This document shows, piece by piece, positions 31,593 to 42,200 of a DNA stretch of 64,000 bases. Source of the stretch: Pleodorina starrii. Its lineage: Eukaryota; Chlorophyta; Chlorophyceae; Chlamydomonadales; Volvocaceae. The notes beneath the pieces were generated by a model. The model saw only the letters and a program-made list of their open reading frames with translations, was not told where the DNA came from and did not search any database. The stretch is taken from NCBI GenBank assembly GCA_030267565.1, contig BRXU01000020.1:1303001-1367000 (forward strand), in the 5' to 3' direction. Numbering within the stretch: position 1 is the first letter of the stretch; every line of letters begins with the position of its first letter. The position numbers and the translations under genes were made by a program.

Positions 31593-32629
31593 TGTTTAAA
31601 ACCGAACGTGCGTAGAAATGATACGGTATATGATGATGCATAACGCACGCGAGGTTGCAGCAGGGCGCCTTATGAGAATGCGATGCGATCATTACAAGGG
31701 GAACCAGCCCTAACCAGCAAGTAAGGGCGCCCGGAGACGGCTCCCTCCGCCGTGGCGCCCGGGGCCAACGCGGCAACGCGCGGTGCCCGGTATGGCCGCC
31801 AGCCCGCCACAGTGGCGGCCAGGGCGAGCTCGACCGAGACCAGGCCGCCCCCAGCCGCCTTTATGAGTCAAAGCCCGTCCCAGTTACGGTATACATGCGC
31901 AACGTTGCGCAGTCCGCCTGCCCGGGAGCTGCAACTGAAAGCTGAGCTGCAATGACTACTTCATTTTCTGACTCATGTATCGCGTTAAGGCAAACATGTA
32001 CGGTATGTTGTGACCCTTACGAGTTACGAATCTTATTACGAGTTGCGAAGGTTGCAACGAATCCGGTTAGGCTGTGTTCACAAAATGGAAATAATGGATG
32101 CCACATGTGTTCACTTGTGAGTGAAACCGGATGAATTCGTGCGAAGCTGACCATGGATTGGTGCGAAACCGTGCCGAATCCCAATCCGGGTCTGGGAGGA
32201 CCGATCCTGGCCGATTGGGGTCGATTTCGCCTGGATTCGCCTGGATTGGACTGGAAACAACGTCTTTTGAAGAGGCAATTCGTAAACCTGCGTCTAATAA
32301 AAGATTAAAATGTTCTTATGTAACAATTAGCTTTACGAAAAGCGCTAGCCGTACTTTAACTAGTACTTTCCGCGATGCCTGTACAAGCCTGGTGAGGAAA
32401 TTATCAACAATCATAAAAGATATGATGTATGTTTATTTTCTAAATAGCACCGGGGTCTCGCATTTCGGGCCTCAGCTGGCGGGGTTTGAGAAGCAGGTGA
32501 GGAGACGAGGGGGTTTGGAGGAGAAGTGCATTGCTGCGCGGCGACCAGCACGGATGAAAGCTGCGTGGGAAGGCGGCAGCGATCGCGTCCCTACACGACA
32601 TGACCCGTGATCGCAGTCCACAACCGCGG
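31593..32629. other. Non-coding stretch between SINE and LINE, copy B
   Basis: Corresponds to 11,615-12,650 of copy A. GC-rich inverted-repeat section near 31,720-31,870, then AT-richer sequence; no supported gene. Confidence 0.35.
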
Positions 32630-33193
32630 TATCATCGTTGAATTATCTGTTTAAGCTAACGGTTTGTTATTATTTCTTGATTGGCAGTCGGCGAGCTGTT
32701 TTGCGTCGTTTGGGGTCGCCAGCAGGTCCAATGGCATCGCTGATCTGGTTGCCCTGCCTGAGTGCATGGCGGCGCTGCAGACTTTACGAATGTGTATCGA
32801 GACTCTCAGTATTTCAGGCAGCCGGCTTACTCGCATGGGTCCTCATTGGTCGCGGGCTGTTGGTTCACGGAACAGCATCAAGCTTGGGCACATCTGCAAA
32901 CCTAACCTGGTCTGATAAAGGACGCAGGTCCGGTTGTATAGTGCCTTAGTTATGTAATCCTGTAAGCATGCGAACTCTGACCGCGTTTGTGGACACATGT
33001 TATGGAACGCCGAGGAATGCTGGGGATGCTAGTGGGTTGGGCACAACGTTCAGCAAAGTCACTGAAGTAACCCACAAACTATTATTGAAAATGTTTCGGC
33101 CAGATATTACAGCATGAGCACGGGCGCCGTGTTATCTATAAGGGCGTTATCTATGCGCGCGCGAGTGTAGGCCACCTGTGTCGTCCAATCCAG
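32630..33193 (-). mobile_element. LINE copy 2, 3' part, cut by the gypsy composite
   Basis: Matches 12,651-13,214 of LINE copy 1: the 3' untranslated region and the last codons of the RT ORF. It is followed at 33,194 by the gypsy-derived element, and the LINE resumes at 44,892-44,896. The four bases CCAG at 33190-33193 are repeated at 44892-44895 and occur once in LINE copy 1, so they are the target duplication. Confidence 0.95.
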
Positions 33194-33844
33194 TGACAGA
33201 GCGTTTGGGTGTCATCGACGAATTGCCGTCAAACGGTTAATTAACGGCAAGAACTGTTTTTGTCTGTTTGCTTATTAGGAGAACTTGATTTCGGTGCAGT
33301 CGTACTTGCATGACTGCTCGCCAGTCTGACTGGTGTGATCGCCCGTTCGCGGTCACTTGGTTACGGATCTTTGCGAGTTGTGTGTCGCACGCGCCGCTGT
33401 TGGGCGCGTTATGGCGTAAATGTTGTGATCTATTTGTTGTTAGTAAGACGTATCGCATCGCTGTGTGAGCGTTGGTGGTAGGAACACCGGGGCCCGTGTC
33501 CGGCGTTCCGTAATCCGGGGCCTTACGCTTATCCGAGGGTTCCGTGATGAACTGTTGTGCGTATTTAAGGCCGAAAGCGAGCCTGTCTGGTCGCTTTTCG
33601 GCTCTGAACACTTGTAAAGTTCTGAGCTAGGCAACAGGCCCCGTGCAGTCCCCTGGAGGTTGACAGCACGAGTACTTCTCTTGATAGTGTCGCACGGCGA
33701 TCATCTTCATCCTCTAACCGGTAGCTCAAGGAGGTAGGGAATACGTCGGTCCCTATTCCCCTTGTTGTCGTGTCCGGTGCGGCTTGGTCAGTGTCGCTGC
33801 TGCAGGATCAAGTAGGCGGGCGTACGTGGTGTACCTTCGCCGAG
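33194..33844 (+). repeat. Block A1, left-terminal LTR-like repeat
   Basis: 651 bp repeated with one mismatch seen near its end at 38,554-39,204. It starts TG and contains a TATA-like GTATTTAAGG (33,561-33,570) and a TGTAA (33,613-33,617) about 50 bases further, in the order expected of a promoter and a polyadenylation signal in an LTR. It is not bounded by CA on the right. Confidence 0.85.
33561..33570 (+). promoter_or_regulatory. TATA-like box in block A1
   Basis: GTATTTAAGG, about 365 bases into the block, where an LTR promoter would be expected. The same box is at 38,921-38,930 in block A2, where it would transcribe towards the inverted pol in antisense. Confidence 0.4.
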
Positions 33845-34456
33845 CTTGTCCCCTTGTTCGCAGCGCCTCTGTCATCCGGTCCGCCCATCTCAGCCGAAAA
33901 GCCATTAGAGCTTTTCATTTTTTTTCGAAGTAAGTGTCGAACACTGGGAGTTCCGGGGCGCGGACGCGCGTACTCGGCATCTTGTTTTGCCCGGTAGCCC
34001 TCTTGCCTTGTCGGTACCGAGGCCTTGTTGCAGGAGCTGCGTCAGTTGGCGAGCTCAACTGCATTTACGGTGCGACTCAAAGGGCTATCACGTAGCTCGC
34101 AAGCCCGCGGATCCATTCTGCGGCGCCCTGCCTGATCAGTAGGGTCATTCGCCAGTTCTCTGCGCGATCTTAGCAGCTGCAATATCAACGTACCTTGTTG
34201 TCACATATATTTCTGAGGTCTGTTTAGGGGGCCTGCTTTGTCAGCAATACGGCGCGAATAGGTAGTCATTGCCTCGGCGAACCCTCGTCTTTCTAGGTAG
34301 TAGCCAAGCGCCTCTCATTTCTGTTTTTTTTTGTCTCGTTTTGAGAAGAAGTCCGCCTTCTGCTCCCGTCCGCGGCCCACTCGCGCAGTGGACTATCCAG
34401 GCTACCACCTAGGGTACGACCCCGCCCAGTACGAGGCTCGCCCCGCGCGTAATTAG

Positions 34457-34993
34457 AAGCGCAGCAGAGGCCACGGTGGGCGGCGTGGCAACGACCAGCT
34501 GCGGCAGCAGGGCGGACCCGCGTACGGCCCGTTCCCGGGTGGGCATATTCCCCCGTTCGAGCAGCCTCCGCCGCCTCACTTCGGCCCGCCTCCGCCCCAG
34601 TTTGGCCCGCCGCGGCCTCAGTTCGGTCCGCCGCCGCCACAGTACGTTCCGCCGCCTCAGTACGGTCCTCCGCCGCCTCAGCACGCGCCTCCGCCGCTGT
34701 TCGGCCCTCCCCCGCAAGCATACGTAGAGGATCCCGCGGGGGACGCAGATAGGCTGGTGGACGGCTACCGTAGGGCCGTGACGCCGGCGCCCACGCGCTT
34801 CAACTTCCGGCGCCTTGCTATCGTAGAATACGACGATTTGGAGGAGCCGTACACGGAGGAGACGGTGCCGGTGCACATTAACGGGCGCGTGCGCAGGTTG
34901 CCGGTGTTCGTGATCAGCCCTAGTGACCAGCGCCCCGCGCGCGTGGCCGAGGACCAGCAGGCAGGCGGGCACATCGAGCCGATGGCGACGTAA
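34457..34993 (+). pseudogene. Pro/Gly/Tyr/Gln-rich open frame in the gypsy leader
   Basis: The frame after TAG at 34454-34456 reads a Pro-rich section of FGPPPPQ and QYGPPPPQ type (about 34,550-34,715), then an acidic and basic tail ending at TAA 34,991-34,993. The frame also reads sensibly upstream of the TAG (YPGYHLGYDPAQYEARPA), so the TAG probably interrupts one protein. No ATG precedes it. It may be the N-terminal end of Gag or a separate small protein; no family is recognised. Confidence 0.35.
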
Positions 34994-35370
34994 TCAGTCT
35001 CTGAGCAGCGCTTAGCGGGCATAGGTTAGCTTACCTGCCCGCCTGTTCACGTCGCTCGGGCCCGGCTAGGTAGTTAGGCAGCTGACACGGCATAGCAGGC
35101 CCATTTCGGAGCCCTTGCTGCCCACGGTCGTTCAGGAGACTCTGGGCCAAGCAAGGCCTTATAGGACTAACACTCTTTGTTTGTGGTGCTAGTGTAACTG
35201 GATCCTGGACCTTCCGTACCTCTTGCGTCTGGGGCTGGGCTTCGGCGCAATCCTTCTCGCGGAGCCACTGCCTCTCATCAGTATCGCTCAACCGCGGACA
35301 GGGACTTGCGGGAGGTGAGTTCGGCGTTGGGCAAAGGTCCTCGTCGGGCTTCGCATTCTGGCTCTCCTAG

Positions 35371-35754
35371 AGCAGACCGGAGGGTCGTGGGACACTCTCT
35401 CGCCAGAGCAGTAGCGGGGGGTTGCCCTCTGCCAGTGATTCGGGTCAAAACGTAGGGATTGGGTCTGGGGATACCGTTAACAACCTAGCGGAACTCCGGG
35501 CTCAAAGCGCGGCTTGGGAACGCCTTCTAGCTCATCTTAACCGGCCGGCGCGCGCACCGAAGCTAGACGAATACTTCGAAACCATGTCCAGCACGGCTTA
35601 TCCCACGTTAGACACCTGGGACGTCAATGCAGTACCCGAGTTTTTGCGAGAACTGCGCTTGAAGGCGATTGTTGATGTAGAAAACAAGCGCGGGTTCGGG
35701 GCGGTTACCGTAGACCTCCTCTTTGAAGTCCTCGACAGCCTCCCTAAGCCGTAA
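35371..35754 (+). pseudogene. Gag N-terminal part, ended by in-frame TAA
   Basis: Open from after TAG 35368-35370 to TAA 35752-35754, with no early ATG. It has a helical section (LAELRAQSAAWERLLAHLNR) followed by a stretch ending LLFEVLDSLPKP. The next ORF lies in the same frame and starts with a WWEKKRATF motif typical of a Gag capsid, so the TAA looks like a nonsense mutation in one gag gene. Confidence 0.5.
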
Positions 35755-38433
35755 ACGTCCTTCGCGCGGTGGTGGGAGAAAAAGAGGGCTACCTTCGTGG
35801 CTGATGCTACGGCACACGCGGCACCTGCGGCCGCTGCCGGGGCTGCTCCTGCACTTACCGCGCGGCAGCTGTTCGCTTTTTACAAGGAGCAGCTTGAGGG
35901 GGAGTTCGCCAAAGAGCGGGAAAATGATTCGTACAAGCGGTACAAGAGTCTCAAACAGGGGACAAAGAAACCCGGGGACTTTTTCAGCGAGCTCAGCGCC
36001 TTACACAAGGAGCTGGGCCAGCGGGTCGGCCAGTACGAGTTGTCTGAGCGCTTCGAAGACGGGCTCCAGGAGAAGGTCAAGGGCCACATCATGAATACCC
36101 TAATCACGCTTACGCGCGAGCAGCGGCACGCGCGCCTCCAGCAAACGGTGCAGGATGCGGACAGCATTTGGGGGAACCTCGCTCCGGAAGATCGTCAGTC
36201 TCCCAAGGAGAAGGGGGAGGCGGTCAAGAAGCAAACCGGGGGAAACAAGAAGGGCACAAAGTTCTGCGAGGTCCACGGGTTCAACACCTCGCACGACTCT
36301 GCACACTGCAACGTGCTGGCTAACCAGCGGCGCGGTCCAAAGCAAGCCCTAGTGACGGAAACGGTGCCGCCGGGGCTGGTCCAGCAGATGATCGCGCTGC
36401 TGACCCAGCAGGCAGCCCAGTCCACGCCGAAAGAGGGGGACGGGAAGAAGCCGAAGCAGCAGGGCGCGGGCACGAGCGGGGGCGGATACCGTGGCGGAGG
36501 AAACCGGGGACAGCAGCGGCAGGGAGGGCGCCAGGGCAGGGGCGCAACCGACGGGGAGCCATGCGATTTCTGCGGGCGCACAGGGCACGTTCCGGAGAAG
36601 TGCTTCATTAAGAACCCCGACCTGGCGTACCCGGGATACAAGCCACCAACAAAAGCCCTGCAGCTGGTCTTCGAGACCATAAAGGCCCAGAAGGGCAAGG
36701 TCGCGGCGTGCGTGGTGGAGGACGACTTCGAGGAAGAGGATGACGAGCGGGTCGCGTGCGTTTCCCAGGGGATCTGGAACTGGCAGCCGGGTCGCACTTC
36801 CGAGGATTACATGCGTGTCGTGCGCGACGCTGTTCGCGCGGCCCACGAGCGCGTCAACCAGGAGAAAAGCGCGCTCGCGGCTACCGGCAAGCAGGCCGTT
36901 CCGGTTTCGTTTGATGATGGGGAGTTAGCTGCGGCGTCAATTTTGACGCGTGCGGACGCTATGCGCCACCGGATGGCCATTGCTGGGGAGAACTTGCTCA
37001 TAGCGCAGCACCGGGATACTCTGCGCTATGCTGCGCTGCGTGGGGGCGGGTACCATCCCAAGCTGCGTGAGTTTGACGTCGGGGACTACGTGTATTATCG
37101 CAACACTAGCTCCCGCACCACGCTTGACCCGCCTGCCCAACCAACCATCTTGCGCGTCATTGAGGTGCGCCCCAGTGGTGTGCTGGTTTTGGAGGGTCAC
37201 TGCGGTCAGACCCTGAAGTCGCACGTGAAGGACTGTGCGCCTTGCCATCTGCCCATCCGTGATGAAGTGGTTGACCCGCGCGTCGCACGCCCGTCTGCCA
37301 CTCTGTCCTGTGAGGTGTGCCGCTCCCCCAAAGGGGAGGAGTGGATGCTGCTCTGTGATAGCTGCGGTACGGGCTGGCACACGTATTGCATGAAGCCGGC
37401 CCTGAAGCAAATTCCCGAGGGCACGTGGGTGTGCCCCAACTGCACAAGCAAGGGCGTTACGCCCGAAAGCGTGGATGCACGTCCCATCGACAGGCCCCGT
37501 GAGCCTGGTGCGTCTAAGATGCCCCCTGCCAGGTCGGCTTCCAAGCCGGTTCCCCCTCAGTACTGGTCGGAACTTCAGGGCGCGAAGGTCGTTCGCCAGG
37601 ACCACGGTGCTCAAGGTGTGGCTGCGACTAAGAGTGGCGTCGCAACCTATGCGGGTCGCCAAGGGCGCCGGCACCTCTTCGAGGTGTTGTATGATGATGG
37701 TGAGCTGGAGCTTGTGGAACCCACGCGCCTGAGGACTATGCTGGCGCCAAAGGTCGCTCGCCCCGTGCGGGCAAGCCGTGCGGCTGCGGTGACCGCTCAG
37801 CCGGAGACCTGGAAGCTCGGAGCTGGAGGAGATGTGGCATGTGCGCTGATGGCTGCGATGCCGGGTGAGCACCCTCCGGCCAAGGTGGCTCTTCTCTCTC
37901 GTGTTGTGGGTTCTGCGGCGTTCGATACCCCGCCGGTGCCGATTCAGCACGTCCAAGCGTTGACGGAGTACGTGGAGCTGGGTATGGTTCGGGATGCGCT
38001 TCTCCCGTGGGGTGCGGACCCCGCGGTTCGATCGGTGCTGGTCAGCAAGGGGATTCGGGTTTCCAAAGGCAAGTTGTCAAATGCGCGCGAGCCGCTCGCG
38101 CCAGGGTTCTACGAGGCGGCGAAAAAGCAGTTGTCGTCGGTAGAGTCGGTGTTCCTGTCGGTTACGGGTGCGCCTCTGGATCTTGCAATTCCGGCGGCGC
38201 TGAAGGTGGCCCAGAGCTTCGTAGTAGCGCGGGTTCCGATGTCGTATGTCTCGGGTGCGGATGAGGTTCGCATGCGCTGGTTGAAGTCGTTGCAGAGGCA
38301 GGATAGGTTGTTGATGTTTAGGTGCCCGTTCGAGGCCGGTCAGGAGCTGTTCATGTGGCTGGTGGTTTTCGCGTCGCCCGCCATTCGGCGGTTGGTGGTT
38401 AAGCAGAGCGGTTTCGTGGAGGACATCGCATAA
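35755..38433 (+). CDS. Gag fused to integrase C-terminus, PHD finger and Tudor-like region
   Basis: Numbering from 35797: capsid-like region 1-130; zinc knuckle CDFCGRTGHVPEKC (C-x2-C-x4-H-x4-C) near 256; joint at about 357-371 (SALAATGKQAVPVSF); integrase tail near 380-480 with the gypsy-type LLIAQHRDTLRYA and FDVGDYVYYRN motifs; PHD finger near 505-548 in C4HC3 spacing; a Tudor-like FEVLYDDGELELVEP near 630-645; then a C-terminal region of unknown function. Everything between the end of Gag and the integrase tail (protease, RT, RNase H, methyltransferase-like region, integrase core) is missing and most of it lies inverted downstream. PHD and Tudor domains read histone marks, so they may direct integration; that is inference. 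Confidence 0.8.
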   Translation, partial: TSFARWWEKKRATFVADATAHAAPAAAAGAAPALTARQLFAFYKEQLEGEFAKERENDSYKRYKSLKQGTKKPGDFFSELSALHKELGQRVGQYELSERFEDGLQEKVKGHIMNTLITLTREQRHARLQQTVQDADSIWGNLAPEDRQSPKEKGEAVKKQTGGNKKGTKFCEVHGFNTSHDSAHCNVLANQRRGPKQALVTETVPPGLVQQMIALLTQQAAQSTPKEGDGKKPKQQGAGTSGGGYRGGGNRGQQRQGGRQGRGATDGEPCDFCGRTGHVPEKCFIKNPDLAYPGYKPPTKALQLVFETIKAQKGKVAACVVEDDFEEEDDERVACVSQGIWNWQPGRTSEDYMRVVRDAVRAAHERVNQEKSALAATGKQAVPVSFDDGELAAASILTRADAMRHRMAIAGENLLIAQHRDTLRYAALRGGGYHPKLREFDVGDYVYYRNTSSRTTLDPPAQPTILRVIEVRPSGVLVLEGHCGQTLKSHVKDCAPCHLPIRDEVVDPRVARPSATLSCEVCRSPKGEEWMLLCDSCGTGWHTYCMKPALKQIPEGTWVCPNCTSKGVTPESVDARPIDRPREPGASKMPPARSASKPVPPQYWSELQGAKVVRQDHGAQGVAATKSGVATYAGRQGRRHLFEVLYDDGELELVEPTRLRTMLAPKVARPVRASRAAAVTAQPETWKLGAGGDVACALMAAMPGEHPPAKVALLSRVVGSAAFDTPPVPIQHVQALTEYVELGMVRDALLPWGADPAVRSVLVSKGIRVSKGKLSNAREPLAPGFYEAAKKQLSSVESVFLSVTGAPLDLAIPAALKVAQSFVVARVPMSYVSGADEVRMRWLKSLQRQDRLLMFRCPFEAGQELFMWLVVFASPAIRRLVVKQSGFVEDIA

Positions 38434-38490
38434 GCGGTGCCGTCGTTCTCAAATAATTCAGCGTTTTTCGTCCATTGTAGTCCTACCCGC

Positions 38491-38500
38491 TGGGGGGGGA
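38491..38500 (+). promoter_or_regulatory. Possible polypurine tract
   Basis: TGGGGGGGGA shortly after the ORF stop and 53 bases before block A2. In LTR elements a purine run primes plus-strand synthesis next to the 3' LTR; here block B1 lies in between. Confidence 0.4.
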
Positions 38501-38508
38501 ACTGGTCA

Positions 38509-38551
38509 CTAGGCACATGTTTGGTCTTTTGTGCAGCCAGCTGTTCCGACA
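38509..38551 (+). repeat. Block B1, internal copy of the right terminus
   Basis: 43 bp identical to 44,849-44,891. It ends GTTCCGACA and is separated by GC (38552-38553) from block A2, so the right end and left end of the element meet here with two extra bases. Confidence 0.9.
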
Positions 38552-38553
38552 GC

Positions 38554-39204
38554 TGACAGAGCGTTTGGGTGTCATCGACGAATTGCCGTCAAACGGTTAA
38601 TTAACGGCAAGAACTGTTTTTGTCTGTTTGCTTATTAGGAGAACTTGATTTCGGTGCAGTCGTACTTGCATGACTGCTCGCCAGTCTGACTGGTGTGATC
38701 GCCCGTTCGCGGTCACTTGGTTACGGATCTTTGCGAGTTGTGTGTCGCACGCGCCGCTGTTGGGCGCGTTATGGCGTAAATGTTGTGATCTATTTGTTGT
38801 TAGTAAGACGTATCGCATCGCTGTGTGAGCGTTGGTGGTAGGAACACCGGGGCCCGTGTCCGGCGTTCCGTAATCCGGGGCCTTACGCTTATCCGAGGGT
38901 TCCGTGATGAACTGTTGTGCGTATTTAAGGCCGAAAGCGAGCCTGTCTGGTCGCTTTTCGGCTCTGAACACTTGTAAAGTTCTGAGCTAGGCAACAGGCC
39001 CCGTGCAGTCCCCTGGAGGTTGACAGCACGAGTACTTCTCTTGATAGTGTCGCACGGCGATCATCTTCATCCTCTAACCGGTAGCTCAAGGAGGTAGGGA
39101 ATACGTCGGTCCCTATTCCCCTTGTTGTCGTGTCCGGTGCGGCTTGGTCAGTGTCGCTGCTGCAGGATCAAGTAGGCGGGCGTACGTGGTGTACCTTAGC
39201 CGAG
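38554..39204 (+). repeat. Block A2, internal copy of the left terminus
   Basis: Copy of block A1 including the TATA-like box (38,921-38,930) and TGTAA (38,973-38,977). On its right it joins the inverted pol through a 16-bp palindrome at 39,213-39,228. Confidence 0.9.
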
Positions 39205-42200
39205 GCCCCAGCGGCCTCAGCTGAGGCCCCATACCGCCCCAAAATGTGGTGCAGATATGCAAAAGCGGTGTGCCCCGCCTCCTTATCGGGCAGAGGCACC
39301 AGAACAGCGTATTTGGAGAACTGCTCGACACAAATCATGACATAAGTGTGCCCCGATTTGGTAACGGGCAAAGGCCCGCACAAATCTACCCCCCACCGGT
39401 AAAACAAACCCTGAACAGGCAAGGGGTGCAGATCGGGCTGCGGGGCCGCAAAAGAAGTGTTGACCCGATCACAGTGCTCACAATGACGAACAAAGTTGGA
39501 TACGTCGCGGTACATGCCGTACCACCAGTGCCGGGTGAGGAGAAGGGCGATCGTACGGCGGATGCCGAAGTGACCCGTCTCCTCGTGAGTGCGCCTAATG
39601 AGCTCAACCCGATCAGGCGGCTTGGGCACGAGCCGAGACTTCGCATCGTTAAAGACACGGTACAAATTGCCTCCCTGCATGGTATACGACCCCACACGGC
39701 GCGCGACGCGACGCTGTTCCTCTACCGAAAGGTTAGGCAGGTGGGTGCCGTTGCGAAGGAAGTGGATGGACGCCTCATCGTCCCAGATGTCCGGCCAGCG
39801 AGCAGACGGGCGCGCGGCCTCAGCCTCCTCAGCGTGGGCTGCAGCTGCGAAAGCTACGGACCACGGGGAGGGATCCTCCGAAGGGAAAAGAGGGTACGCA
39901 AGACCACGAACCGGCTCAGGCGCCGCTTGTGGGGTTACGTCAGACACAAATGCTGCCACCTCATGCAAGGACACGTCCGAGAGAACGCGGCACATGGCCA
40001 AAATGCCAGCTGTAGACATGGCGTCAGGAGCAAGTCCCAGCAGGACGCGGCGCTGTGCATCAGTGACATCAGGGGCCTCGGTATCCCCAGCCTGGTAGCC
40101 CATGGCACACTCGGACTCCGTGATGGTGAGAGCCCCGTTATCCGGATCAAGTGGATCATGCACGAGATCACACAAGGACTGCAAGTCCGGGCGACTAAGG
40201 CTCGGCGCAACGCGAAGGGGCTCAACAACCTTGTTGCAGGGAAACAGCCCCTGCGCCTCCGGGACGCGCGCGGGTTTGACCGTGCGCCCGGGCGACAAAA
40301 TGCTTTGGAGGGAAAGATCATGCTCCGGACGAACCAGGGAAGTAGTTAAGGCAAGCAGCTCGGGAGCCGCGAGGTTAGTCCAGTGGGCAGACAAGCGATG
40401 CGCAAGGGAACCGAAGCGTGCAGCGTCAACAACCACCGGCTCACCAAAGGCATCCGAAACACGCTGCTGTGCAGCCGACGCATTGCGCCACGAGGCGCGC
40501 GGCTGCTCGCAGACAAACATAAATGCAGGAGCGCGGCGTTGAATGGACTGCAAGGTCTGCACTATGCGTACGACGTGGTCAGTGGCGCAAGCGCCAGGCG
40601 CGAGCGAACCTGCCTCCTTACCGACGTCATGCCAACACCAGCCGGCGAAGACGAGCCACTGAGATCCGTCGCAGGCGCCAGCTGAGAGAAGGGCTTGCTC
40701 AGTCACGTTAGCGAGGGACAAGGGGAGGTCGAGCCAGACCCGGCGGTAAGCGTCAGGGGGGAACTGCTTGGGAAACTCGGCGCTCAGCCTCTCCAGCCGC
40801 ATGTTGACAACCCTGACTGCTGCTGGGTCCGACTCGGAACACAGGTACCGATCCACCTTGAGCCCCGCCCGAAGGCAAGCCTCGAGTCCCGCGCACAAGC
40901 CGCCAATGGGCTCATACACGGTAACGCCCGTACCCAAACCCCGAGCGAAGAAGGCACGCGACAAGGGGTTGGTCTTGTTAGCCTCAAAAACCTGGGGATT
41001 CACCTTGGCGGCAGCCCTTACCCACTTCACTGCAGACGCATGCGTCCTGTCCCGGGAGGTGCTGACTATTTCGTGCTCCGAATCCGGGGGTACGTTCATG
41101 GGGTCAATGGGCAGGCCAAGGTTACCCGGCAACAAAACATCCGGGGAAGGGCAGAAGTCATCAGAAAAAGACGCAACAGGGCGGTGAGATGCGAGGGCAG
41201 TGCGGAACACCAGGCCCTGGGCCTTCGAATGCGTCAGGAGGGCCTGCGTGCGAGCAAGCGAAGGAGGCTCCTCCTCGTCCAAACGGGCACCCGTGTTGTC
41301 AGCGTCAGACGGCGAGGGGTAGCGCGAAAGCACGTCCGCGTTTTGGTGCTTCAAACCCGGGCGATGCACAACCTCAAAGTCGTACTCCTGCATCACCGCC
41401 GCGAAACGCGCGTACTGCCCCGTAAGCCCGTCCGTGCTCATGAGGTATGTGAGGGGCTGGTGATCCGTGACCAACGTGAACTTGAGACCACCAAGCAGGT
41501 GATGCCGAAAGGACTTGCACCCCCACACAGCCGCAAGCATCTCCCCTTTGTAGCTGCTGTAGTTGCGCTCATGCTCGTTCAGCGAACGGCTAATGCAAGC
41601 ACACATGTACTCGTTCCCGTCAGGGTCAAGCTGACCCAGGACCGCCCCGATACCCCGGTTGGAAAAATCGGTATGAAGGATGAGGGGCTTGGAATAGTCA
41701 ATGGGCCGCAAGACCAAACCCTCCTGGGCGAACACGGCCTTGATGGCGTTAAACGCGCTCTCCTGTTCCGGACCCCAAACCCAGCTCTGGTCTTTCTTGA
41801 GCAGATGCGTGAGAGGGGTGGTCAGTTGGCTCATGTTGGGAATGTAACAACGGTAGTAGTTAACGAAACCCAGGTGGGAGCGCAGCTCGGACACGTTGCA
41901 CGGGGGCTTAAGACCCATGATCGCAGATACCTTGGCATGATGCGGGCTGATGCCCTGCGCGCTCATGTTGTGCCCCAGGTACTCGATCACGTCAGCCCCA
42001 AAGATGGACTTATCGGGGTGCGCCCGCAGCCCGCAGCCGTGCAACACATCGAGAACCGCGGCCACATGCTGTATATGCTCTTCTACGGAATTACTGAAAA
42101 TCAGAACGTCGTCCACGTACGCACGGGCACAGTGGTCGAGACCCCCCTTCGCGAGTTCGTAATCCATGACCCGCTGGAACTTGGCCGACGCATTCTTTAA

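Larger units (their letters stand above)
19782..32629. repeat. Duplicated ~12.8-kb unit, copy B
   Basis: Second copy of the unit at 1-12,650. Relative to copy A it has a 302-bp insertion at 26,385-26,686, a SINE plus target duplication at 31,171-31,592, and lacks one gene 2 intron-exon module. It ends at the same LINE junction (CACAACCGCGG followed by TATCATCG). Because copy A preserves the empty site of both insertions, they happened after the copies separated. Confidence 0.95.

Noticed and set aside
33194..39204. Blocks A1 and A2 as an ordinary LTR pair of an element ending at 39,204
   Set aside because: A2 does not end in CA and is not followed by the CCAG duplication; the duplication lies after block B2 at 44,892.
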